A DNA stretch of 64,000 nt, taken from Siphonodentalium dalli. Taxonomy: Eukaryota > Mollusca > Scaphopoda > Gadilida > Siphonodentaliidae. Position 1 is the stretch's first letter; the number at the start of each line of letters is the position of its first letter. The stretch lies in contig CP136064.1 in assembly GCA_032622095.1 (NCBI GenBank), positions 139,085,954-139,149,953 of the forward strand, in the 5' to 3' direction. This document shows positions 11,881 through 21,531 of the stretch, piece by piece. Under the pieces are notes generated by a model. The model ran no database searches. It was not told where the DNA came from and saw only the letters and a program-made list of their open reading frames with translations. The position numbers were made by a program, and so were the translations under genes.

Positions 11881-14666
11881 AGCTTCTTTTTTTCAATAAA
11901 ACTGTGAATATTACCTATTCCCAGCAACCCTTCTACAATGTTGGTCCGTGTTTTGGAATGCAAACCTTGGATCTTTTTAAGGCAAAATCGGTGAGTTCTT
12001 TCCAGGGATAATACATCTGAATCGGTCAAGCCACATAGCAGTTCGCATCCAAAGAGACCTTTTGGCAATATTATAGATGTATATATTGTCCTACTGCTGA
12101 CTGGTGTTATACCTCCAGCATACATACCGATGTTGGACATAGCAAAATAACTTGACCTAAGCTTCTGTTTTATTTCGTCAATGAATTCCCCGTTTTGATT
12201 ATGCTTATGTATAGGGACACCTAGGTGTGTAAGACTTTCAACTTCAGATACCTGTTTCCCACACAGAGTCCATGCCCTGTTAGTACTCGTCTTATTGTGC
12301 TCATTTTTACTTTCATTAAAGACAATAACAACTGACTTTTGTTCATTATATCGATACCTCCATTTTCGACTGTAATTGGTGCATATAGTCAGTAGCTGCT
12401 GAAGACCTTTTTCCGAAACAGAGAGAAGTGTCATGTCATCAGCTTGTGTTGGGCATGAACAGTTTACAGAATACATATTCAGCCCTGCTCCCGAGTTTGC
12501 CAGTTCTACCAAAAGTTGGTCAACAAAGAGCATGTAAAAAAGAGGTGAAATAACGCCTCCTTGTTTTGTTCCTTGCTCTATTTGAAATTGCCTGGACTGG
12601 CAATCTCCGTATTTTACGAAACAAGAGGTACCTTTAAGCATCTGATGAAACAGTAGCCATGATTTTCCACCAAAGCCAAGCATGTGCAGCTTATATAGCA
12701 AACCGTCAATCCAGACGGTGTCAAATGCCTTATGGACATCAAGGAAACATGTGAATAATATACTGTTGTTTTCTAATGCAAATGCTTTAGATTCGTGTAT
12801 GATAAATGAGTCCATAAGACAGTTGACACCCTTCTGAAAACCGTGTTGCAGTTTGTGTACTTTTACCATATTGGGTACGTGAGAATTGAGTCTTGATAAG
12901 ATAACTTTCTCAAGCAGTTTGTAAATGGCAGGGAGCAGGGTTATCGCGCGATAGCTGTCAAACAACTTTCGGGGTTTGTTGCCTCCTTTATATAGAGGAA
13001 CTATTACCCCAATCTTAGCATGTTCTGGTATATAGGAGAATTGCATGATACCAGTCAATTGTGCAGCTAGGCATTTGATCAGTGCTGTACCACCAAGGAC
13101 CAAGTTTTCATTGTATACATTATCCCAACCCGCGGCTTTGTTTAAGTTGAGAGTTTTCAATGCAATCTCTATCTCATCTTGGTGTACGGCTTCTGTGACA
13201 TATTTAGAGTTACTCCCCATTTCACATACTCTGTCGTTGGCGAGGAAATCGACAGTGTCGTTTACGAATTGAAAGTGACTGTGATCAAAGCTATCGTGTG
13301 CCAGATGTTTGTAAAGTGACTCGAAGTAGTCGGCCCATCCCTTTGAAATTTCTGAGGAATTTCGCAGGGTAGATCCGTTGTATTCAAACATCTTATTTGG
13401 TCTATTTTCATGGTTGCGCCGAGATTTCATTATTTTAAAGAACGATCCTTTATCTACTTCGGCGGCACTGTCTAATTTAGAATTGCGTTCGCTTAGAAAT
13501 TGATTGCAGCATTGTCTAAATTCACGTCTGAAAGTGCATTTTGTAGTTTTATATTCTGCATACAATGTGTTGTTCGTTTCTCGTGGTTTACCAGCATTGA
13601 TCCAATTCCGTCTGTGTATTCTCATCATAGAATGTAAGTCCTTCAATCGGCAGTTCCAAAAGGGCTTAAGGTAGCTTTTGAACGTTTTTTGTGGAATCGT
13701 TTCACTGGATGCTCTCTGGATAGCGGAGATTATAGAATTATAAAGAGCGTCTACTTCATCTCGGTTGTTGATGTTGTTGTTTTGCGGTAGAAATGATTCA
13801 AGACTGCGTTTATATATAGTAGTTGAATTTGGTGAGGATTTAAATTTCTTCCAGTTATAAAATTGGGTCGAGCTACCTGTCTGCCGTTCAGAACTGCTAT
13901 ATTGAATATCGCATTTAAATAAACATACAATGGGCCTATGATTTGACACATCAGTAGCATCGTCATTAATTATTTCAGCATACACAAGAGTCATATTCAT
14001 GTCGCTTTGCGAAGAAAAAACATAATCAATAGAAGTTCCCTCGCCACCAGAGGTAGGAATACATGTAGCTTGTCTACCAACACAAAGACGACTGTCATTG
14101 ACTGGTGTAAATTGTTTTGGTTCAAGCAGTTTACGGAGTGAGTTGTCTCTCGGGCGTGATTTCGAAAGTGAGCAGTTAAAGTCGCCCATGATAATAACAT
14201 GGCCTAGGGGAAAATATGTATCTATTATGTCACCAAGCGATTGCAAATATTGTAAATTAAATTCGTCGGTGTAGTTGGTTGACGGTAGATAAACTTGGAA
14301 TATATAAAGGTAGTCTGCATCTGGTAATTCTACTTGGATACCGCAAATTCTATCGTCATCAATTTGTATGGTCGAGACGTATGGATCCAGTACTTCCTTC
14401 CAAATAAGCGCTACACCGCCTTTATGTCTCCCCCGCTGATGGGGCAGCCTTTGTGAGAAATCGCATACAATATGGCATTTGTAATTGGCTAGCATAGGTT
14501 CGAGAATATGCGAATTGTGTTCATGAAGCCAATGTTCACTGATACCACATATATCTATGTTTCTCTCGTGGATCATGTTATTTAAATATGCACCAGATAA
14601 GGAATCGGATGATGCTGCAATGCCTGTACAATTCCAAGTGGCGAGAGATACCTGAGCATGCGTCAT
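11850..14666 (-). CDS. Retrotransposon ORF2: endonuclease and reverse transcriptase
   Basis: Encodes the enzyme that nicks target DNA and copies element RNA into the nick. The ATG at 14666 is chosen because the frame upstream has only a TTG. An apurinic-type endonuclease fills about residues 5-250: ATWNCTG near the start, CGISEHW, IIMGDFNCS near residue 160, SIDYVFSS, and SNHRPIVC near 238. The reverse transcriptase follows at about 480-760: KAAGWDNVYNENL, the motif A aspartate in CFLDVHKAFDTVW, GTKQGGVISPLFYM, and the catalytic pair in TQADDMTLLS. The last is notable because the usual aromatic residue before ADD is glutamine. Both metal-binding aspartates are kept. The frame closes early at RRQPNRCSY because of the frameshift near 11880. 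It is preceded by ORF1 in the same orientation. Confidence 0.9.
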   Translation of the reverse strand: MTHAQVSLATWNCTGIAASSDSLSGAYLNNMIHERNIDICGISEHWLHEHNSHILEPMLANYKCHIVCDFSQRLPHQRGRHKGGVALIWKEVLDPYVSTIQIDDDRICGIQVELPDADYLYIFQVYLPSTNYTDEFNLQYLQSLGDIIDTYFPLGHVIIMGDFNCSLSKSRPRDNSLRKLLEPKQFTPVNDSRLCVGRQATCIPTSGGEGTSIDYVFSSQSDMNMTLVYAEIINDDATDVSNHRPIVCLFKCDIQYSSSERQTGSSTQFYNWKKFKSSPNSTTIYKRSLESFLPQNNNINNRDEVDALYNSIISAIQRASSETIPQKTFKSYLKPFWNCRLKDLHSMMRIHRRNWINAGKPRETNNTLYAEYKTTKCTFRREFRQCCNQFLSERNSKLDSAAEVDKGSFFKIMKSRRNHENRPNKMFEYNGSTLRNSSEISKGWADYFESLYKHLAHDSFDHSHFQFVNDTVDFLANDRVCEMGSNSKYVTEAVHQDEIEIALKTLNLNKAAGWDNVYNENLVLGGTALIKCLAAQLTGIMQFSYIPEHAKIGVIVPLYKGGNKPRKLFDSYRAITLLPAIYKLLEKVILSRLNSHVPNMVKVHKLQHGFQKGVNCLMDSFIIHESKAFALENNSILFTCFLDVHKAFDTVWIDGLLYKLHMLGFGGKSWLLFHQMLKGTSCFVKYGDCQSRQFQIEQGTKQGGVISPLFYMLFVDQLLVELANSGAGLNMYSVNCSCPTQADDMTLLSVSEKGLQQLLTICTNYSRKWRYRYNEQKSVVIVFNESKNEHNKTSTNRAWTLCGKQVSEVESLTHLGVPIHKHNQNGEFIDEIKQKLRSSYFAMSNIGMYAGGITPVSSRTIYTSIILPKGLFGCELLCGLTDSDVLSLERTHRFCLKKIQGLHSKTRTNIVEGLLGIGNIHSFIEKKKLRRQPNRCSY

Positions 14667-14761
14667 TTTTGATATAGTATACAACAGCTTATAATTATGT
14701 ATAGTCTCAAGACAACAACAACAAAATTATATATATTATAGCATAAATATGCACAATTATA

Positions 14762-15990
14762 TCAGTTAGCGCTGTAATGATTCTGTCTCTTGTCAAAGTC
14801 GGATTCTGAAAGCCATAAGCGGCAGTACACATTGCGTGGCCAGAAGTTCTTTTCAGTCGCTGTGTTAATGTCATCCTCGTGAATATTTATTCGTGCAGAT
14901 AGAGTATGCTCCCTTTGGCTACGCATCATTCGCACAATAGAGAATCGAACTCCAGCCTCTGTCAGAAAATCCTTTATAGATTCACATGAAACAGTATCGA
15001 CGAGACTACTCACGAACAAACGAATAGTGTTTATAGGTGTACCCCGTCTTCGTCGCGGCGTTTCGGTATCTACCGTAGTGTAACTCGGAGGGGTCTGTGA
15101 TCTCCTGTGGTGTTGATTCGTGTGCCGACTTTCATAGCGTTCGTCGTTGATCTGATTTCGTTTAATTTGTTTCGAATCTACTTGTGTATCATTTTGTTTT
15201 AGTTTTGATGCTGATTGGTGTGGTATTGGTTCATGATCGACATTATCGGTGCGTTTTTGTCGCTCTGAAGTGTATGATTCGTTCATGTCATTAACAGGAA
15301 TAGAGTTATATGAACTGTTTGAGCTTTTTGGAGTGCTGGAGCACTGGCTGGACGAGAAGGTGTTGGAGTTGGTATCAGGTTGCTTCTGATGAAGCAGTCT
15401 CTGTTGAGCGTACATGTGATTGAATGCGACACCAATTCCATTTAGAGTGTTGTTGGCAAAGTCTTTGAACAGGGAAGCAAATTCCTTTGAGAATTTATTG
15501 AGTTTTTCGTCCATTTTGTTCATACACTTTGACTCGAGGTCATCGCCAGTTAAGTTGATTTCCGTTACATTATTTTCCGACACATATGTAGTGGGTTTGT
15601 TTGAGCTGTCTTCAGATGATGGTTTCTGTTCATCGTGTGATTCATTTGAATTTTCATCTGGGTTCGTGCTCGATGTATCTACCTCCTTTGGGGTGTGTTT
15701 CACATAAGTTTTTGATCCTTTGTTTTGATTCTGTTTTCCTTTTCCCTTAAGCGTTCCAATATATCCTGTGTTTGAATTAACCGTTTTTGTGAGTGTGTGG
15801 ATTTCGTCTTGCATCGTCACGTGGTCAGTTTTAATACATCGTATGTCACTTCTTAGTTTGGAGACACCAGAGCAACGTTCGTCAGCAGTGCGCTCAATGT
15901 CAAGTTCATTTGCCTCTAACTTTTCCTCAATGTCGTCAATCCGTTCAGACAACAGAAGAATAGGAGTCTCGTTGCCTTCACATCTAAAAA
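14762..15990 (-). CDS. Retrotransposon ORF1: coiled-coil RNA-binding protein, 5' incomplete
   Basis: About 400 codons in the orientation of ORF2 and ending 95 bp before it. The N-terminal part is a charged heptad-like region (ERIDDIEEKLEANELDIE) that should form a coiled coil. The middle is a Ser/Asn/Gln-rich linker. The C-terminal ~95 residues (NTIRLFVSSLVDTVSCESIK... to ...FWPRNVYCRLWLSESDF) match the 'FVGNLx...I...L...GV...FWPxxVxxRxW' pattern seen at the end of CR1/L2-like ORF1 proteins and probably bind RNA. No ATG precedes the coiled coil; the frame continues upstream through 'FRCEGNETPILLL', so the N terminus is degraded or truncated. Expected role: chaperone in the element's ribonucleoprotein. 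Confidence 0.75.
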
Positions 15991-16007
15991 TAGAATCTTT
16001 GGGGTCT

Positions 16008-16215
16008 AAAATTGGTTGTACTAAAATATTCCCAAAATATCAAAACCCAAAAATTATTTTTCCAAAAATAAAATTTCAAAACCCAAAAATTTATTTTTTC
16101 CAAAAAATTTAAAAATTTCCAAACTTCCAAATTATCAAAACCCCAAAATTTTAAAATTTCCAAACTTCCAAATTATCAAAACCCTCAAAATTATTTCTCT
16201 AAAAAAAAAAGTTTA
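16008..16215. repeat. A/C-rich minisatellite (CCAAAATTTCAAAACCC-like)
   Basis: Degenerate repeats of 'caaaacccaaaaattatttt' and 'aaatttccaaacttccaaat' form a low-complexity block directly abutting the degraded 5' end of the retrotransposon. No coding potential. It marks the left-hand limit of recognisable ORF1 sequence. Confidence 0.75.
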
Positions 16216-17640
16216 AATAAAAAATTTATAACGAGTTTTCGGTTTCTGATAAACTCGATATTAAAAAATGTCGAATGTTAAATTATTTGCGCGTAATATC
16301 TTTCGTTATTTTTTTTGTTCAAATATTTTTCATGAAATTATTAATCGATGTTTAGAAATAGCTTTATTGGACATTGTGACCATCGATATGAATGCATACA
16401 TTCCAGTGTTTATCGGACGCAGTTCATATAATTGTCATACCTGAAAATAGACACCATTACTTTTACATAAATAATAAAGAGCGTTTATTCTTTACACTCT
16501 CTATCCCATATGACAGGTGTGTATTATCGTGAATTATTGGAAGTATTGAGATGTACTATGTTGAATCACTAACGGTCGAAAATTGTAATGTGAAATTACA
16601 ACCCTCCAGAATGAATTGTCATATTCGCTGTACACGCAATCACACACGCGACATTGGTGGTAACAATGTGTCTTTCACACTTTGCTTTACCAAATGAATT
16701 ATATTATTTCCCCGTTCACAGTTATATGCTATTCAGAAAACATATCGACTTAATGTCTGAACAAACGGGTTAGTATCAATTAAGGTTGATAAACTGTGTC
16801 ATTCACACGATAATTAGTTATCCAAAACATGCATACATCCAGGTCACTCAATTATAGACATTGCTTTGATGACATTGTTATAACAACATTACGTAATAAC
16901 CACTTATCACTCCAGTCACACTTACGCTTTGGACATTTTATCAGTTTATCACGTGATCACTAAATGTGGCAATCGGGTATCCTCCGATGCCTGCAATATA
17001 TTATTTATAATAATTGGACTCATTGATCTCACGTGAATAATACTCTTAGTTGTTCCAATAAAATAGTTATCAAATTCGATCACCAATAGATTTGACTGTG
17101 GAATGTAATGACCTTTAACTTATTTATCGATCTAAAGGGACACTCATTATGAATGAATGTTAACAATACAAGCGCACGAATGAAGAGCGTTGAACATATA
17201 CGAAATTACTACACGAATGAACTGAAATTTATATTTCACATCTTACCAACAACAGATACAGACATAGGCATAGTGTTATACTATCTTACATGTACCCATG
17301 CTATGACATACTTAAAGGGGGATAATGCACGCACGGTGTGGAATGTTAAAGTGACACGAAACAAGGGACGTGATGCAATATTGGTGTTTGAATATTAAAA
17401 GGAACACAAGACACTCTAAAGGGACACTCATTATGAATGAATGTTAACAATACAAGCGCAGTGGTTGAAAGTTAAAATGACAGATCAATATTTAAGGGTC
17501 AAATTTTCGGGCACTTAATGCACCTTTTATCATTACGTATCGTTTCTCACTCTACAATTCCCAATAATCCACACACTCTCTCTCCCCAACTTATAGATAT
17601 ATAACGAAAACGAGAATATCATGTTGATGAAGTTTATTGA
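16216..17640. other. Gene-poor spacer with a 43-bp direct repeat
   Basis: The word beginning 'aaagggacactcattatgaa' and ending 'tacaagcgca' occurs at about 17134-17174 and again at 17416-17459, 283 bp apart. An 81-codon frame (17153-17398) starts inside the first copy but shows no recognisable domain. AATAAAGAGCG occurs at 16473-16483. Nothing else is supportable here. Confidence 0.5.
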
Positions 17641-17643
17641 AAA

Positions 17644-17910
17644 TTAATCGTCCGAATTGTCATCACTTTCGTTAGAAGTGTCATATGTTACGTCCATGAA
17701 TTTTTCTAGCATCGGTTTGTACTTTAATATTGACATTTTCACTGCATCACATTCTCCATAACCATTATTCAAATATTTGTCGACTTTATCCATGACTCTG
17801 TTGTGCAGAGTCCCATTGCGCAGCTGCAGATACGATACTATTGTCCAAGCATAATCATTCATAAAGTGTATCATATCTTTACTTTTAAGGTCCATTTTCC
17901 TTATACGTGT
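17644..17910 (-). pseudogene. C-terminal end of the packaging-ATPase gene, shifted frame
   Basis: About 85 codons in a different frame continue the preceding ATPase reading frame: KMDLKSKDMIHFMNDYAWTI, then VSYLQLRNGTLHNRVMDKVD, ending in an acidic tail (NESDDNSDD). As I recall this ATPase family in invertebrate genomes, it ends with a helical segment of the pattern 'LKNGxxHxxVxxxIxxLxxxGxxxxxAxxxAIxKYK', and 'LRNGTLHNRVMDKVDKYLNN' followed by 'ILKYKPMLEKF' fits it. The two frames overlap at 'aaggaaaatggacc' (minus strand, about 17895). One small indel therefore separates the body from its natural C terminus. Confidence 0.6.
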
Positions 17911-19082
17911 CCACTTTATCACTCCATTCCTCACGTGTTTTATCTCTACTTTCATCACACAAACTTTTGAAGTATTCATCTTCATTCAATTTAATTTCCT
18001 TATTCTGACTATCATCCGGGTCCTCAGTTAATTTTCGTTTTAACTTATTTTCTTGACACCAGTTTTTTACGTGTCTCTGAACATCATAATGATCTGCGAA
18101 CAAAAGCCCGCATTCATTACAAGGGTACGACATGTCTTCTCGAATGTTTTGACGGTTCTTCTTATTAATTTCATCGAGCTCACCAGATGGCCGTATGTCG
18201 TTAGTATAGTCATTATGTTGACCCTGGGGCACAATATAATTATATGTTATGCCCTTCTGTTGACCAGGGAGTTCTCTGTCATCGTATTTCATCGCATTCT
18301 GTTGACCCTGGGTCTCAGTGTCTTTTGTATGTTTTATCATCCCATTCTGTTCATCTGGGTGTTCTCTGTCTTTTTGGAGATTATATTTCATGCCATTCCA
18401 TTCACCCCTATGTTGGTTCGTGTCCTCTTTTAGTACATTCTGTCGCAGACGTAATGTGTCCGGTGTTGCGGCTTTTAAATCCACCAGTAGGTAACCGTAC
18501 GGTTCACTCGTCGCTTCCGAAAACTCTCGAACCATACGCTGAGGACATTCAGGATACATCTGTCTTGATAATGTTGAAATTAATCCCTTGTCGATTGGGT
18601 TATTGAACAATACCAAATATTGACAATTTCGTCGTTGCGTTGGATCTTTGTTGTAGTAGAAATTCTGGTTCAAACTTATCAAAGATAAGTTCAAATGGTG
18701 ACTTCCTTCGGAATGCAAATCATTAACTCTCTGGTCTTTTGATGAAGTTTGCATCAAGTCATCGAGTATAACTAGATTTTTATACTGGGGGTTGATAAGC
18801 GAATCCAAGTTTGCTGGTATTCCTCGTATAAAGTTGACCTGAGGGGTGACGGTATACTTTAATTCGTCATATAGGGGCTGCCAATATTTATAGAACCATA
18901 TTATTCTGTCAGGTGCGGGTGATATTTTTGAGGCAGACTTTTGTAGTAAGGTTTTCACGAAGTATGTCTTACCACAAGATGTCGGTCCACTTACACATGC
19001 CGTGAATGGATGCTTGAAAATAAAATCTTCATGGACATTGGCCATTGGATCATCAAAGCAGGATGTTATGTCGCTTGGTGGC

Positions 19083-19125
<43 letters not shown>

Positions 19126-19285
19126 GGGGGTGATGATACCGTTGTTGTTGTTGTTGTGGCTGATGATACTGTTGTTGTTGTTGTTGTTGTTGTTGTTCTG
19201 AAGGCGTGTGTTTAACTTTGATATGACGCTTCAAACTATCTTGCCAAGCATAGACACTTAAGCACTCTTCACATTGATACTTCAT
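17885..19285 (-). CDS. A32/FtsK-like DNA-packaging ATPase with C2H2 fingers and polyglutamine
   Basis: A 466-codon frame with a good ATG at 19285. Order: a C2H2 finger at residues 5-26 (Cys5, Cys8, His21, His26); glutamine-rich tracts at about 30-72, encoded by CAA repeats; 'FKHPFTACVSGPTSCGKTYF' with the Walker A lysine near residue 104; 'NLVILDDLMQ' as Walker B near 172; 'SLISLNQNFYY' as a sensor-like strand near 206; degenerate 'GQQNGMKY'-type repeats at about 290-370; and a second finger, C2HC-like (CNECGLLF...HVKNWC), near 385-405. This P-loop arrangement matches the genome-packaging ATPase of A32 type found in large DNA viruses and in Maverick/Polinton (adintovirus-like) elements. No polymerase, integrase or capsid gene lies nearby, so this is a solitary remnant or a captured gene. 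The frame is cut short by a frameshift (see 17644-17910). Expected role: pumping DNA into capsids. Confidence 0.7.
19078..19200. repeat. In-frame CAA/GTT trinucleotide repeat (polyglutamine)
   Basis: On the plus strand these are TTG/GTT tracts broken by 'ggggtgatgatac' and 'gtggctgatgatac'. On the minus strand they are CAA glutamine codons inside the ATPase gene. Almost all codons are CAA, not a CAA/CAG mix, which indicates recent slippage. Confidence 0.9.
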
Positions 19286-19574
19286 TTAACTAGTTCAGGC
19301 TGTCGTTCACAACGTCTCTTAGTGTTGTTTGTACTGGATACAAATTTATCACATTAGCTACAATACAACCTACCTATCCAAATGTCAATGCAATTATGAG
19401 TGATTTCAATATGAACACTCTATTATATAGATATGTGTAACCTGGTGACTGACATGATGATACAGTTATGCACTAAATAATGGACTGCTTAACCACAGCA
19501 GAATTATAGGTAACTTTTCAGGAGTTAGTCGGAAATATGGCTTGTTGCCATTCATCGGAAAGCTCTCGCCGCCG

Positions 19575-19576
<2 letters not shown>

Positions 19577-19641
<65 letters not shown>

Positions 19642-19735
19642 GGTGCCGGCGGCGGCGGCATTGCGGTATTTTACTGCGGCGGCGGTGCCGTCGCCGCCGC
19701 CGGGGTCCGCCGCCGGCGGACCCCGTAGTAAAATC
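19577..19735. repeat. GTT microsatellite followed by a GC-rich hairpin
   Basis: (GTT)n occupies about 19577-19641. It is followed by a GGC-rich stretch containing the near-perfect palindrome GGGGTCCGCC-GCC-GGCGGACCCC (about 19701-19723), nested in a wider pairing of 'attttactgcgg' with 'ccgtagtaaaat'. It lies upstream of the ATPase start (minus strand) but shows no clear promoter element. Frames across it give polyasparagine or polyvaline and are not genes. The rest of 19286-19884 shows nothing. Confidence 0.7.
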
Positions 19736-19884
19736 ATATGATAAATATCATGCGAGTATTTAACAGCCAGCACTGTTTCTCTGTCTGGTATTTCGCGGTT
19801 GACTCTACGCTGTTTGAGTGCACAGTTGACATTGATGTCCAAAATTCCAGATCTCGCATGTTTGAGTAACTCATCGAATAGAGA

Positions 19885-21462
19885 GGTTCAACTAACAGCC
19901 GACAACAGCGATTTGGTATGTGCCGCGTCAGCATATATATATAGGTCTCCTGTTTGCACCATCTGGGAGGTGGTCATGTTGGATTGGTATGGAGTGTGTA
20001 TCGATGCTACAAAACCCCGTATTTGACCAAATGTAGCAACATTTCCAACTGATGACTATTCTAATGACAATGTTGACCAAATGTAGGACAATATCGTTTT
20101 TATTAAATTAACTAGCAGTTTTGACTGGCCACGGGGAGGGACCAGGGCAAATATTTCCATATAAGGTAGGAAATTATGCAAATATTGGTCAGAAAAAAAT
20201 AATCCAAAATGTTTGAAAATCAAACTACAATATCATTTTCAACATATTGTTGGTTTGGAAATTACAACTAATGTTTTGTCAGGTATGAAATTTTCAACTG
20301 TTGAAAATTTTGACCAAAGTTGGGATGAAACACCCCTCACCCTAGAAAATATATATAAAACATATATACTGCCTCTATATGATTACTCGGATGTAGTCTG
20401 GGCATGCGCGCCAAAATATCAATTGGATAAACTTGACCGATTACACATTGATGCAGCCAGAATTGTCCGCGGCCTCACGCGTTCAGTATCAGATACAGAC
20501 ATTATGACAGAAGTCGGCTGGCCCTCGCTAAGAAAAAGGCGCGAACTTCATAAATTACAAACTATGTATAACATTGTAAATCAGAGAGCCCCCACTTACC
20601 TCACTAAAATAATACCACCCAGGATAGCCGATATATCCGAGTATGAATTCAGAAACCCCGAATTTTTTTACACATACTTCAGCAATACCGAGCACTATAA
20701 ATAGTCATTTTTTCCCTCAACAATAAAAGCGTGGAACGACATGCCTTCCGCAATAACAGAAGCTCCGACGATTTTCGATTTTAAAGATTATCTTAGAATA
20801 ATTGATCCCACCGCTAGACCTCCAATATATTTCTATACAGGTCGTAGGAAATATAATGTATTGCACGCCAGACTAAGAAACTATTGTAGTGATCTTCAGT
20901 CTGACAAATTTCAGAATTATATCGCAGGAAGCCCACGTTGTACGTGCGGCAACCAGTGTGAAGATGCCTATCACTACTGCTTTATGTGTCCCCACTACCA
21001 GTCAGAACGAACTGAGATGTTTCATATGCTACACAGAGAAGGAATTAAATTAACGCACATGAACAATCTACTTGCTGGCCTCCCGAATGCTCATAACAAA
21101 CAAAATGTGAAATTATTCAAAATAGTCCAGCATTTTATCGCGGAGACTAAACGTTTCTAGTTAAATTTCAAGATAAGAAATTAGTTTATCAATTATCACA
21201 TGTTTTCCTTTCGCCTCACCATAGAATGCAACTCGGCGTTGGCACCCCCCCCCCCCCCCACCAATCACTCTCACTGACTCACTCTCATCCTTCCTCAATG
21301 ATTTGTTACAATCTGCCATCATCACCTTTCTCATTCACCACGTGCAGCTGTAAATAAGTTACTTATTGTGCCATTTTGTTAAACAAATTGTTTGTATCAA
21401 TGTATACCGGAGAGGGGCTCATTAAGTTTTGTAACTTGTGCCCCAATCCATTTTGTATTATA
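19885..21462 (+). repeat. 1.58-kb direct repeat, copy 2
   Basis: Near-identical to 8845-10424. Here the sequence continues past the shared end 'ttttgtattata' into 'ctacaaataaaatatg', an A-rich tail and then the right end of the hAT MITE. This is the arrangement expected of the original retrotransposon insertion. The leader 'ggttcaactaacagccgaca' opens the homology in both copies, so host or MITE flank was duplicated together with the retrotransposon piece. Confidence 0.9.
20343..21160 (+). pseudogene. Non-LTR ORF2 C terminus (copy 2), with internal stop
   Basis: Same protein segment as 9291-10120 with a handful of changes. The clear lesion is a TAG at 20702-20704 where copy 1 has AAG (after SNTEHYK); the frame then resumes to the natural stop at 21158-21160 and keeps the CCHC-like cluster. 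Other differences include Ser to Arg (IVSGL to IVRGL) and Ser to Thr. Because the stop is in copy 2 and copy 1 is open, the duplication either predates this mutation or copied a version without it. Confidence 0.85.
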
Positions 21463-21505
21463 CTACAAATAAAATATGTTTTAAAAAAAACAAAACAAAA
21501 AACAA
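20343..21505 (+). mobile_element. 5'-truncated non-LTR retrotransposon insertion with target duplication
   Basis: The inserted piece lies between two copies of CCCTCACCC (20334-20342 and 21506-21514), a 9-bp target-site duplication. It ends in an A-rich tail (about 21480-21505, 'ttttaaaaaaaacaaaac...'). MITE sequence flanks both sides: 'tgttgaaaattttgaccaaa' before, and 'ggttgacacgtccctg' (ending at 21531) after. The target was therefore the right-hand part of a hAT MITE. The 5' truncation falls within the reverse transcriptase. Confidence 0.8.
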
Positions 21506-21531
21506 CCCTCACCCCGGTTGACACGTCCCTG

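Larger units (their letters stand above)
11021..16005 (-). mobile_element. Non-LTR retrotransposon, APE type (CR1/jockey-like), near full length
   Basis: Read on the minus strand, this holds ORF1 (about 15990-14762), a 95-bp gap, ORF2 with an apurinic-type endonuclease and reverse transcriptase, a frameshifted ORF2 C terminus ending at 11173, and a short 3' UTR that merges into the CATA microsatellite. This gene order is standard for two-ORF APE-type elements. The 5' end is not defined: ORF1 stays open upstream without an ATG and meets an A/C-rich minisatellite at about 16010. I found no target-site duplication. The single frameshift and missing ORF1 start argue that this copy is inactive but fairly young. 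Confidence 0.85.

Noticed and set aside
13741-13755. taaagagcgtc inside the reverse-transcriptase ORF as another dispersed AATAAAGAGCG site
   Set aside because: It encodes conserved ORF2 residues and lacks the leading AATAAA; counted as chance.
17153-17398. 81-codon frame between the retrotransposon and the ATPase
   Set aside because: Begins inside a direct repeat, and has no recognisable domain or neighbour logic.
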